34,815 bases of DNA from Candidatus Enterocloster faecavium (lineage in GTDB: Bacteria; Bacillota; Clostridia; Lachnospirales; Lachnospiraceae): the NCBI GenBank assembly GCA_019118585.1, contig DWYS01000090.1, forward strand, positions 1-34,815, in the 5' to 3' direction. Below are positions 7,637-14,755 of the stretch, piece by piece. The position numbers were made by a program, and so were the translations under genes. The notes below the pieces were generated by a model, which worked only from the letters and a program-made list of their open reading frames with translations, made no database searches and was not told the origin of the DNA. Position 1 is the first letter of the stretch, and the number at the start of each line of letters is the position of its first letter.

Positions 7637-8455
7637 ATGAAGAAACGTATTGCAATGATGGCAGCCGCAGCTGTGCTTACAGTGATGATGGCGGTTCCCT
7701 CTTATGCCGGTTCCTGGAAATATGAGAATAATGGATGGCGTTATCAGAGAAGTGCTTCCAAGTACGCCATACAGGAATGGGTTACGGTTGAAGGAAAGAA
7801 GTATTATATGGACTCCAACGGCTATATGGTAACCGGCTGGAATCAGATTGACGGACAGTGGTATTATATGGATGACACCGGGGCGATGCAGACCGGATGG
7901 CTGAAGGATGGTGCAAGCTGGTATTTTCTCTCCCCTCTGGATGGGGTTATGGTGACAAATACAGTAATTGAAGGACGCAGGATCGATGGAAACGGCGTCT
8001 GGGTTCCTTCAGAGGGACAGACAGAGCCAGCCGGTTCCTCCATGGACCTGACGGCTCCGGTCCTGGTGCAGAATATGACGGGTCTGAGAACCAACGGCTA
8101 TTCTATTATCGCCCAGGCGCGTACGGCGGACCGCCGGCAGACCTGGAATAATGCCATACGGCTTTACGGAAAGGGAAGCTATGTGCGTTTTAATACCAAT
8201 GGGGAATATAAGCTTCTGGCAGGGCAATTTTCGCCGTCCACTGTCTTTGACAGCGGACTGATGGGCAAGCTGACGGTATATGGAGATAACGACCAGGTAC
8301 TCTACACTTCCCAGGATATCCATTACAACGAGAAGCCTCTTTCCTTTGCGGTGGATGTGTCAGGACAGACACAGGTGAAGGTGGAATTTTCCCTGACCAT
8401 CGATAACAATTGGGACGTACCGGTGCTGCTGGTCAACCAGCTTTCCCTGTACTAA
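7637..8455 (+). CDS. Secreted protein with choline-binding-like wall repeats and a C-terminal NPCBM-like domain
   Basis: A protein of 272 residues with an N-terminal signal peptide (KKR, hydrophobic core, probable cleavage after SYA at about residue 24). Three to four aromatic/glycine wall-binding repeats follow at residues about 25-125 (GWRYQR, KKYYMDSNGYMVTGW, GQWYYMDDTGAMQTGW, ASWYFLS). The C-terminal half, about residues 140-272, resembles a beta-sandwich of the NPCBM / carbohydrate-binding type (GSYVRFNTNGEYKLLAGQF, later KVEFSLTIDNNW). No catalytic domain is seen. It is probably attached non-covalently to the cell envelope and binds a glycan. A strong promoter precedes it and a GC-rich hairpin follows. 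The domain calls are by eye and the C-terminal one is less sure. Confidence 0.85.
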   Translation: MKKRIAMMAAAAVLTVMMAVPSYAGSWKYENNGWRYQRSASKYAIQEWVTVEGKKYYMDSNGYMVTGWNQIDGQWYYMDDTGAMQTGWLKDGASWYFLSPLDGVMVTNTVIEGRRIDGNGVWVPSEGQTEPAGSSMDLTAPVLVQNMTGLRTNGYSIIAQARTADRRQTWNNAIRLYGKGSYVRFNTNGEYKLLAGQFSPSTVFDSGLMGKLTVYGDNDQVLYTSQDIHYNEKPLSFAVDVSGQTQVKVEFSLTIDNNWDVPVLLVNQLSLY

Positions 8456-8477
8456 TGAACGGAACAGACAAATGATG

Positions 8478-8498
8478 GGCCGCCCTGTTTGGGCGGCC
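8478..8498 (+). terminator. GC-rich hairpin after the wall-repeat gene
   Basis: GGCCGCCC-TGTTT-GGGCGGCC is a perfect 8-bp stem with a 5-base loop, followed by a weak T-rich stretch (TGAATTTGTTG). It could be a terminator, although the T run is poor. Confidence 0.55.
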
Positions 8499-8577
8499 TG
8501 AATTTGTTGCAGCCATGGAACAGTCCGGGACAGTGTAAACGGCTGCTTCAAATTGTAAAAAGCGGGAGGAAGATAAA

Positions 8578-9144
8578 TTGGAGCCAAGACGATTGATTGA
8601 ACTGATGGACCTTGCGGAGCGGATGAAGAATAATACCAGACATTCCTGGACATCCTCCGGGCGCAGGGAGAGCGTGGCGGAACACAGCTGGCGCCTGGCG
8701 GTCATGGCCTTTTTTCTGAAGGATGAATTCCCTGAGGCGGATATGGGCCGGGTAATTCAGATGTGTCTGTTTCACGATATGGGAGAAGCCTTTACCGGGG
8801 ATATCCCAACCTTTCAGAAAACAGAGGGAGATGAGCGGGAGGAAGAACGGCAGGTGAAGGCATGGCTGGAAAACCTTCCGGAACCCTATGCGGGGGAGCT
8901 TGGCGGGCTTTTTGCGGAAATGGAGAAAAAGGAGACGAAGGAAGCGAAGATTTACAAAGCGCTGGACCGGCTGGAGGCCCTGATCCAGCACAATGAGGCC
9001 TCTCTCTCCACCTGGCTTCCCCTGGAGTACGATCTTCAGATGACTTATGGAGAGAAGGATGTGGAGTTTTCGCCGTATTTAAAAGAGCTGAGACGCCAGG
9101 TCAATGAGGATTCGGAGAGGAAGATGGGGAGAAAGAAGGACTGA
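8578..9144 (+). CDS. HD-domain phosphohydrolase (YfbR / HD_3-like)
   Basis: A cytoplasmic protein of 188 residues starting at TTG 8578, with GGGAGG eight bases upstream; no ATG nearby has a comparable site. The HD pattern is complete: H36 in VAEHSW, H66-D67 in CLFHDMGEAFTGDIP with E70 and D75, and a later Asp near residue 129 in KALDRLEALIQ. The HDxxEAxTGDIP pattern points to the family of 5'-deoxynucleotidase YfbR and HDDC2. It probably dephosphorylates a nucleotide, but the substrate is not proven by sequence. No promoter of its own is clear. Promoter elements for tRNA-Gln begin 6 bases after its stop codon. Confidence 0.88.
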   Translation: MEPRRLIELMDLAERMKNNTRHSWTSSGRRESVAEHSWRLAVMAFFLKDEFPEADMGRVIQMCLFHDMGEAFTGDIPTFQKTEGDEREEERQVKAWLENLPEPYAGELGGLFAEMEKKETKEAKIYKALDRLEALIQHNEASLSTWLPLEYDLQMTYGEKDVEFSPYLKELRRQVNEDSERKMGRKKD

Positions 9145-9149
9145 AAGTC

Positions 9150-9178
9150 TTGCCAATTGGAGGAATCTATGGTATGAT
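9150..9178 (+). promoter_or_regulatory. Promoter of tRNA-Gln
   Basis: TTGCCA (9150-9155) and TATGAT (9173-9178) with a 17-bp spacer. The predicted start near 9185 leaves a leader of about 24 bases before the tRNA. Confidence 0.7.
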
Positions 9179-9206
9179 TATCAGGCGCCTAGAGGCGCCT
9201 GATAAT
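9177..9206. repeat. Perfect 14-bp palindrome overlapping the tRNA-Gln -10 box and leader
   Basis: Positions 9177-9190 and 9193-9206 are exact reverse complements (ATTATCAGGCGCCT and its complement) with only two bases between. TTTT follows directly and then the tRNA begins. It could end transcription of the HD gene, or serve as a protein site or processing hairpin for the tRNA. Confidence 0.75.
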
Positions 9207-9208
9207 TT

Positions 9209-9280
9209 TGGGCCATCGCCAAGCGGTAAGGCACAGGACTTTGACTCCTGCACTCGCCGGTTCGAATCCGGCTGGCCCAG
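9209..9280 (+). tRNA. tRNA-Gln (TTG)
   Basis: Acceptor TGGGCCA pairs with TGGCCCA, the discriminator is G, the anticodon arm AGGAC-TTTGACT-CCTGC contains TTG, and the T loop is TTCGAAT. CCA is not encoded. Confidence 0.95.
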
Positions 9281-9286
9281 TTTCAT

Positions 9287-9334
9287 AAAATGGTCGAAAT
9301 TCCTTGATTTTAGGGAGTTTCGGCCATTTTTATT
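9287..9334 (+). terminator. Terminator of tRNA-Gln
   Basis: AAAATGGTCGAAATTCC (9287-9303) pairs with the segment at 9313-9330 through a stem of about 16 bp with G-T wobbles, followed by TTTTATTA. It lies 6 bases after the tRNA. Confidence 0.85.
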
Positions 9335-9365
9335 ACTTTGAATATGCGACTATGCAGGCAGATAA

Positions 9366-9394
9366 TTGTTTTCTTCCAAAAATCGCGGTATGAT
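9366..9394 (+). promoter_or_regulatory. Promoter of the secreted protein at 9422
   Basis: TTGTTT (9366-9371) and TATGAT (9389-9394) are 17 bp apart, and 27 bases separate the -10 box from the ATG. Confidence 0.7.
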
Positions 9395-9421
9395 TAAAAA
9401 AAGAATATGGAGGAGAATCGA

Positions 9422-10312
9422 ATGAAAAAGACAAAATTGATTTTACTGACTGCCCTGTTCAGCGCCGTGATGGCTACTACGGCGTTTGCTTCTGGCTGGA
9501 AGCAGTCGGCGGACGGGCGCTGGTGGTATGGCATCAACGCGGACGACAGCCTGTGGTACGCAGACGGCTGGTGTACGCTTTACGATGGAAGCGTTTACAA
9601 AGCCTACTATTTTGACGAACAGGGCTATATGCTGGTGAATACGGTAACGCCGGACGGCCATCAGGTAAATGAAAAGGGAGAATATGTGGTAAATGGCATC
9701 GCTCAGGTTGCGCCTAACAACTATACCCTTCCGTCAGGGCTTGAAAACGTGAAGACAGCGATTACGGTTGACCATGTGGTAGACCCTGCCCGCAGGACGA
9801 CTACGGATGGCTGGTTCCAGGAGGCGGACGGCAGCTGGAGATACGGCTTTGAAGGCGAATGGGTTGTCGGTATGAAGTGGATCGCGGACGGAGCGGGCAA
9901 GATGGAGTGTTACTGGTTCCTTGGCGATGGAATCATGCAGTCGAATATGTCCACACCCGGCAGAAGCTTTAACGGGGATGGAAAGTGGGAGAAAGACGGA
10001 CAGGTTGTAGCAGTAAACGCTCCATCTCCCGCAAAAGTCCTTGATGACAATGAGATGATCAGTCTGCTTAAAGAGAGAGATCCGGAAACCTATAATCGTA
10101 TCTTCATAGATCATTCCGGTTCCAGCTCATCCTCGGATTCCGGCAGTTCCTCATCGGACGCCGACCGCTCTTCCTCTGACAGCGATGAGCTTGTATGGGA
10201 GGGCGAGTGGACGGACGAACATATGAGAGAGTACATGCTGGAGAGGCAGATTTACGATCGGATCGGACTGGAATACACGATTCACGATTATATCAGGAAG
10301 CACAGCAATTAA
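9422..10312 (+). CDS. Secreted protein with wall-binding-like repeats and a Ser/Asp-rich linker
   Basis: A protein of 296 residues starting at ATG 9422 behind GGAGGAG; the in-frame ATG at 9407 overlaps that ribosome binding site and is rejected. A signal peptide (KKTK, hydrophobic stretch, probable cleavage after AFA) is followed by two tryptophan-rich blocks at about residues 25-80 (SGWKQSADGRWWYG) and 125-195 (TDGWFQEADGSWRYGFEG). These resemble degenerate choline-binding-like repeats. A low-complexity Ser/Asp segment lies at about residues 230-255, then an acidic helical tail. No catalytic motif is visible. Its signal peptide and repeats resemble those of the protein at 7637, so the two may be distant relatives. 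A cell-surface role is inferred; specific function unknown. Confidence 0.8.
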   Translation: MKKTKLILLTALFSAVMATTAFASGWKQSADGRWWYGINADDSLWYADGWCTLYDGSVYKAYYFDEQGYMLVNTVTPDGHQVNEKGEYVVNGIAQVAPNNYTLPSGLENVKTAITVDHVVDPARRTTTDGWFQEADGSWRYGFEGEWVVGMKWIADGAGKMECYWFLGDGIMQSNMSTPGRSFNGDGKWEKDGQVVAVNAPSPAKVLDDNEMISLLKERDPETYNRIFIDHSGSSSSSDSGSSSSDADRSSSDSDELVWEGEWTDEHMREYMLERQIYDRIGLEYTIHDYIRKHSN

Positions 10313-10330
10313 GAGATAACAGGAAGGGAT

Positions 10331-10376
10331 AAAATCCGGGCTGCTCTTTGGAAAAAGAGCGGACCCGGATTTTTTG
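10331..10376 (+). terminator. Intrinsic terminator before the 4-hydroxybutyrate operon
   Basis: AAATCCGGG pairs with CCCGGATTT, and an inner stem TGCTCTTT pairs with AAAGAGCG around a short loop. TTTTTT follows. It isolates the downstream operon from the secreted-protein gene. Confidence 0.9.
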
Positions 10377-10458
10377 CGGTTCTTTTATCTGGCAGGGAGA
10401 TCTTTATACAAAAACTGGGGGCTATGTCCGTAATTCCCATTTCTGTTGGCAAAGAGAC

Positions 10459-10523
10459 ATAGGCAATACCTATATCAATATCCAAGACCGATATTTTACA
10501 CTAATTTTTCCTTATATTAGACT
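10459..10523 (+). promoter_or_regulatory. LysR-type operator and promoter, copy 1 (4-hydroxybutyrate operon)
   Basis: The dyad ATAGG-CAATA-CCTAT (10459-10473) has a T-N11-A core. A second weak dyad AATATC-N7-GATATT lies at 10477-10495. The -35 box TTTACA (10495-10500) starts 36 bp after the dyad start, and the -10 box TAGACT (10518-10523) follows a 17-bp spacer. The first dyad is centred near -64, the usual recognition position for LysR-type activators. Confidence 0.85.
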
Positions 10524-10564
10524 GATAACAGATGGAAAATTGCGATGCTGAAAGGAGAAAAAAT

Positions 10565-12016
10565 ATGGCATTAATGACAGGCGACCAGTATGTGGAGAGC
10601 ATGAGAAAGCTGAATCTTCAGGTCTATATGTTTGGAAAAAAGGTGGAGAACGTGGTGGATGACCCCATTCTGCGCCCATCTTTAAATTCCGTAAAGGCCA
10701 CCTATGATTTGGCCCAGCAGCCGGAGTATGAGGACCTGATGACGGCGACGTCCTCCCTGACCGGAGAGAAGATCAACCGTTTTGCCCACATTCACCAGAA
10801 CACGCAGGATTTAATCAAGAAAGTGAAGATGCAGCGTCTCTGCGGCCAGAAAACCGCTGCCTGTTTCCAGCGCTGCGTTGGTATGGACGCTTTCAACGCG
10901 GTTTACAGCACCACATACGAGATTGACGAGAAGTACGGGACCTGCTATCACGACAATTTCAAGAAATTTTTACAGTATGTCCAGGAGAAGGATTTGACCG
11001 TAGACGGCGCTATGACGGACCCCAAGGGCGACCGCTCCCTGGCTCCTCATGCGCAGGCGGACCCGGATTTGTACTTAAGAGTGGTGGAAAAGCGTGAGGA
11101 CGGAATTGTGGTGCGGGGAGCCAAGGCCCATCAGACCGGATTTATCAACTCTCACGAGGTTATCGTGATGCCGACCATTGCCATGGGCGAGGATGACAAG
11201 GACTATGCGGTGTCCTTCGCGGTTCCCACGGACGCCAAGGGAATCTTGCTGATCGTAGGCCGTCAGTCCTGCGATACCAGAAAGCTGGAGGGCAGTGAGA
11301 TTGATGTGGGAAATTCCGAGTTCGGAGGTATGGAAGCACTGGTAATTTTCGACGATGTATTTGTCCCCAATGACCGGATTTTCATGAATGGGGAATATGA
11401 GTACGCAGGCGTACTGGTAGAGCGCTTCGCTGGCTATCACAGGCAGTCCTATGGCGGATGTAAGGTAGGCGTGGGCGATGTGCTGATTGGAGCGGCAGCG
11501 GTGGCTGCGGATTACAACGGCGTTCAGAGGGCTTCCCACGTAAAGGACAAGCTAATTGAGATGACCCACTTAAACGAGACCCTCTACTGCTGCGGAATCG
11601 CATGTTCTGCGGAGGGCACGCCTACCAAGTCCGGCAACTATCTCATTGACCTGCTGCTGGCAAATGTCTGCAAGCAGAATGTGACCCGGTTCCCCTATGA
11701 GATTGCCCGCCTGGCGGAGGACATCGCAGGAGGCCTGATGGTTACGGCTCCCTCGGAGAAGGATTTGAAGGACCCCTTCCTGGGCAAATATGTGGATAAA
11801 TATTTTAAGGGCGTAAACGGAGTGAGCACGGAAAACCGGCTGCGGATTATGCGCCTGATTGAGAACCTGACTTTGGGAACCGCGGCCGTAGGATACCGCA
11901 CGGAGTCCATGCACGGCGCCGGTTCGCCTCAGGCTCAGAGGATTATGATTGCCAGACAGGGAAATCTGGCTATGAAGAAGAAGTTGGCTAAAGCCATCGC
12001 CAAAATCGAAGACTAA
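10565..12016 (+). CDS. abfD: 4-hydroxybutyryl-CoA dehydratase / vinylacetyl-CoA delta-isomerase
   Basis: A flavin and [4Fe-4S] enzyme of 483 residues that dehydrates 4-hydroxybutyryl-CoA to crotonyl-CoA through a radical mechanism. By my count Cys100 and Cys104 (in AACFQRCVG) and His292 and Cys299 (in YHRQSYGGC) occupy the places of the four cluster ligands known from the Clostridium aminobutyricum enzyme. The spacing C-x3-C and H-x6-C is the same. The start is ATG 10565, with AAAGGAG upstream; the in-frame ATG at 10532 has no such site. It is the first gene of a long operon behind LysR-operator copy 1. The enzyme is oxygen-sensitive, which fits a strict anaerobe. Confidence 0.96.
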   Translation: MALMTGDQYVESMRKLNLQVYMFGKKVENVVDDPILRPSLNSVKATYDLAQQPEYEDLMTATSSLTGEKINRFAHIHQNTQDLIKKVKMQRLCGQKTAACFQRCVGMDAFNAVYSTTYEIDEKYGTCYHDNFKKFLQYVQEKDLTVDGAMTDPKGDRSLAPHAQADPDLYLRVVEKREDGIVVRGAKAHQTGFINSHEVIVMPTIAMGEDDKDYAVSFAVPTDAKGILLIVGRQSCDTRKLEGSEIDVGNSEFGGMEALVIFDDVFVPNDRIFMNGEYEYAGVLVERFAGYHRQSYGGCKVGVGDVLIGAAAVAADYNGVQRASHVKDKLIEMTHLNETLYCCGIACSAEGTPTKSGNYLIDLLLANVCKQNVTRFPYEIARLAEDIAGGLMVTAPSEKDLKDPFLGKYVDKYFKGVNGVSTENRLRIMRLIENLTLGTAAVGYRTESMHGAGSPQAQRIMIARQGNLAMKKKLAKAIAKIED

Positions 12017-12058
12017 AGAAACGACAGAATATCGAAGGAAATACGGGGAGGAATTTAC

Positions 12059-13369
12059 ATGGATTGGGAAAATGACTACAGACGCAAGCGGATGACAGCC
12101 GGGCAGGCATTGGACCTGATTGAATCCGGCGAGCGGGTGGTGGTGGGACACGCCTGCGGGGAGCCCTCCTATCTTCTGGATGTACTGGTGTCCAAGGCAG
12201 ACCAGTATGAGAATGTGGAGCTGGTACATATGATTGCTATGGGCAAGGCCGGATACGCTCAGCCGGGGATGGAGAAGCACTTCCGTCACAATTCATTTTT
12301 TGTGGGAACCACTACCAGAAAGGCAGTTGCGGAGGGAAGAGCAGATTTTACCCCCTGCTTCTTCTACCGGATTCCATCTCTGTTTGAAACAGGAGCTCTT
12401 CCGGTGGACGTAGCCCTGATTCAGGCCTCCTCCCCGGATGAGAGCGGCGATATGAGCCTCGGGGTGTCGGTGGACTATACCCTGCCGGCAGCCCGGGTGG
12501 CAAAAAAAGTGATTGTTCAGGTGAATCCCCAGATGCCAAGGACGGGAGGGGACAGTTGCATCAATGTGTCCGATGAAAATGTGGTTGCCCTGGTGGAACA
12601 CGATGCTCCCCTGATTGAGCTGGCTCCCCCGGTCATCAGCGATGTGGAACGGGCCATCGGAGCAAACTGCGCCGAGCTGGTTCGGGACGGGGATACCCTT
12701 CAGTTGGGAATCGGGGCGATTCCGGATGCGGTGCTGCTGTTTTTGAAGGACAAGAAGGATTTGGGAATCCATTCGGAGATGTTCTCCGATGGGGTGGTAG
12801 AGCTGGTAAAAGCCGGAGTGGTGACCAATGCCCGCAAGAAGACCCATAAAGGCAAGATGGTGGCCTCCTTCCTGATGGGAACCCGGAATCTGTACGACTT
12901 TGTCAACAATAATCCGGATGTGGAAATGTACTCGGTGGATTATGTCAATGACCCGGTGAATGTGATGAAGGAGGACAATATCGTATCCATCAATTCCTGT
13001 GTTCAGGTGGATTTGATGGGGCAGGTGGCGGCGGAATCCATTGGCCCGCTGCAGATTTCCGCAGCTGGCGGACAGGTGGATTTCATTCGGGGAGCGGCTA
13101 TGGCAAAGAACGGCCGTTCCATCCTGGCGTTCCCTTCCACAGCGGCCAAGGGGACTATTTCCAAGATTGTACCGCTGCTGGACGAGGGAGCTACGGTGAC
13201 CACTTCCCGCAACGATGTGGATTATGTGGTAACGGAGTACGGAATTGCAAAACTGTCCGGAAAGACCCTGAGAGAGAGGGCGAGAGCTCTGATTCAGGTG
13301 GCCCATCCCAAGTTCCGGGATGAGCTTAAGGAAGCCTTCCGGCAGCGTTTTCGGGAGGAGATTGCCTGA
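12059..13369 (+). CDS. abfT: 4-hydroxybutyrate CoA-transferase
   Basis: A family I-like CoA-transferase of 436 residues of the acetyl-CoA hydrolase/transferase type. It moves CoA from acetyl-CoA or butyryl-CoA onto 4-hydroxybutyrate. The candidate catalytic glutamate is E240 in GIHSEMFSDG, preceded by LQLGIGAIPDAV, as in the AbfT/Cat2 enzymes. The C-terminal segment ALIQVAHPKFRDEL is also typical. It follows abfD after 42 bases and has GGGGAGG as ribosome binding site. With abfD next door and 4-hydroxybutyrate dehydrogenase at 25195, the substrate assignment is well supported. Confidence 0.94.
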   Translation: MDWENDYRRKRMTAGQALDLIESGERVVVGHACGEPSYLLDVLVSKADQYENVELVHMIAMGKAGYAQPGMEKHFRHNSFFVGTTTRKAVAEGRADFTPCFFYRIPSLFETGALPVDVALIQASSPDESGDMSLGVSVDYTLPAARVAKKVIVQVNPQMPRTGGDSCINVSDENVVALVEHDAPLIELAPPVISDVERAIGANCAELVRDGDTLQLGIGAIPDAVLLFLKDKKDLGIHSEMFSDGVVELVKAGVVTNARKKTHKGKMVASFLMGTRNLYDFVNNNPDVEMYSVDYVNDPVNVMKEDNIVSINSCVQVDLMGQVAAESIGPLQISAAGGQVDFIRGAAMAKNGRSILAFPSTAAKGTISKIVPLLDEGATVTTSRNDVDYVVTEYGIAKLSGKTLRERARALIQVAHPKFRDELKEAFRQRFREEIA

Positions 13370-13414
13370 GTACCCGAAAGGAAAAGGATGAAATGAGAAC
13401 CGGAGGGAAGGACA

Positions 13415-13711
13415 ATGGCAGAGGGAATTGAGCAGAGAATCGAGCGGATTCTGGAGGAAAAGGTGAGAGGCATGCTGCTGGAGCACGAGGGCGGGGTGCA
13501 GATGAAAAGCTTTAAGGAGGGGATTCTGAAGATTTCTCTGACCGGCCACTGTGCCGGCTGCCCGTCGGCCCAGATTACAACGGAGGAGGTTGTGGCCAGG
13601 GCAGTGAAGGAGGAAGTGCCGGAGGTCAGAGACGTGGTCCTTGTCCATGACGTGAGCCCGGAGCTTTTAAGCTTTGCCAAAAAGCTGTTGAGCCATCAGG
13701 CGGACCGGTAA
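13415..13711 (+). CDS. NifU C-terminal-like iron-sulfur protein
   Basis: A small protein of 98 residues with the NifU-like fold pattern IERILEEKVRGMLLEHEGGV followed by the cluster motif C-AGC-PSAQ (residues about 49-52). Such domains hold a labile iron-sulfur cluster and hand it to client enzymes. The position directly after abfT and in one operon with the [4Fe-4S] enzyme AbfD suggests a dedicated supplier, which is inference. No IscS or IscU-type N-terminal scaffold is next to it. Confidence 0.88.
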   Translation: MAEGIEQRIERILEEKVRGMLLEHEGGVQMKSFKEGILKISLTGHCAGCPSAQITTEEVVARAVKEEVPEVRDVVLVHDVSPELLSFAKKLLSHQADR

Positions 13712-13717
13712 CCGGCT

Positions 13718-14524
13718 ATGAAGGTGGGAGTGAAATACTGCGGGGGCTGCAACTGTACCTATGACCGGGGCCGGGAGGTACAGCGTCTGAAGGAACAGTT
13801 TCCCGGGATAAAGTTTCGCAGCGGCTGCCTTCCGGAGGAGTGCGGACTGTGGCTGGTGGTCTGCGGATGTGCCAGGGCTTGTGTGAAATGGGAGGAACTT
13901 GGAACCGAGGACAAGGTCCTGCAGATGAGAAACAGCGGTGATTTTCGGAGAGCCGTCTCATGGCTGAAGGAACGTCTGGAAAAAGAAGAAAAGTCTTCTC
14001 GGACCTCAGATTTTCAGGAAGAAGACAGGCCGCTGCCTGGGGTCCGGAAGGAGAAGCGGATTCTGCGTCTGGGACAGGAGGCATGGATGACCAGACCGTT
14101 TTTTCAGGACGATGTCAAGCGATTTGCCGCTCTGACCGGGGATTTTAACCGGATTCACCTGGACGCTGCCTATGCCGCGGACACCAGGTATGGCCGCCCG
14201 GTGGTTCACGGCGTACTTACAGCCAGCCTGATTTCCACTCTGATGGGAATGGAGCTGCCGGGGGAAGGAACCGTGCTGCTGGAGGAGCGGCTTCGGTTCC
14301 TTCAGCCCGTATTTTACGGGGAGAAGATAAAGATTCAGGTCAGGCTGGATTCCTGCACGGAGCGCAGAAGGGATTACGTGGCGGTGCTGACAGGACGGTG
14401 CCTGAAAGCCGGGGGAGAGACTGCGGTGGAGGCAGTGTGCCGGCAGATGCTGTCTAAGGACCTTTTTTGGGTGGATTTGTCAGGAGAGGAGAAGAAAACA
14501 AATGTCGAATCTGGAAACTTATAA
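13718..14524 (+). CDS. Fusion: Cys-rich N-terminal domain plus MaoC-like (R)-specific enoyl-CoA hydratase
   Basis: A protein of 268 residues. Residues 1 to about 60 hold eight cysteines (C8, C11, C13, C37, C42, C49, C51, C55) in CGGCNC, GCLPEEC and VCGCARAC, which looks like a metal or iron-sulfur site; I do not recognise a characterised family. After a charged linker, residues about 120-250 form a hot-dog hydratase domain. The MaoC motif is FAALTGDFNRIHLD, with catalytic candidates D142 and H147 and N144 between them, followed by YGRPVVHGVL. It would hydrate 2-enoyl thioesters or dehydrate 3-hydroxyacyl thioesters with R stereochemistry. It starts 6 bases after the NifU-like gene with little ribosome binding site, so translational coupling is likely. 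Its 3' end overlaps the ACP gene by 23 bases. Confidence 0.85.
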   Translation: MKVGVKYCGGCNCTYDRGREVQRLKEQFPGIKFRSGCLPEECGLWLVVCGCARACVKWEELGTEDKVLQMRNSGDFRRAVSWLKERLEKEEKSSRTSDFQEEDRPLPGVRKEKRILRLGQEAWMTRPFFQDDVKRFAALTGDFNRIHLDAAYAADTRYGRPVVHGVLTASLISTLMGMELPGEGTVLLEERLRFLQPVFYGEKIKIQVRLDSCTERRRDYVAVLTGRCLKAGGETAVEAVCRQMLSKDLFWVDLSGEEKKTNVESGNL

Positions 14525-14741
14525 TCGGATTTTTCGCCAGCTGTTCAGCAAGAAGGATGAGGAGCTTCCTGAGCTGAAATATCGCGGCTTTGCGCTGTGG
14601 GATTCCATCGGACATATGGATTTGATTTCAGAGCTGGAGGAAGCCTTTGATATTTCCATTGACTCCGGGGATGTTTTGAATTTTACATCCTATGAGAAGG
14701 GGAAGGAAATCTTGAGGGGCTACGGCGTGGAGATTGAGTGA
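14502..14741 (+). CDS. Acyl carrier protein
   Basis: A protein of 79 residues with the four-helix ACP pattern. The phosphopantetheine site is Ser35 in LWDSIGHMDLI, equivalent to the DSL motif, followed by the acidic helix SELEEAFDISI. The start overlaps the hydratase fusion by 23 bases; GGAGAGGAG lies before ATG 14502. It sits immediately ahead of a LuxE-LuxC fusion and an AMP-forming ligase rather than fatty-acid synthesis genes. A dedicated carrier for the acyl group handled by those enzymes is the likely role. Confidence 0.9.
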   Translation: MSNLETYNRIFRQLFSKKDEELPELKYRGFALWDSIGHMDLISELEEAFDISIDSGDVLNFTSYEKGKEILRGYGVEIE

Positions 14742-14755
14742 GAGGATGAGGCCTG

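Noticed and set aside
10348..10551. A 67-codon frame ahead of abfD
   Set aside because: It runs through a terminator and the LysR operator/promoter, so it cannot be a translated gene in the abfD transcript.
12293..13648. A 451-codon open frame on the minus strand opposite the CoA-transferase gene
   Set aside because: The plus strand holds a clear AbfT-type enzyme. The antisense frame has no recognisable domain or ribosome binding site and arises from codon bias that removes stops in the opposite frame. The same holds for the long antisense frames at 5794-6681, 18596-19528, 20028-20879 and 21383-22588.
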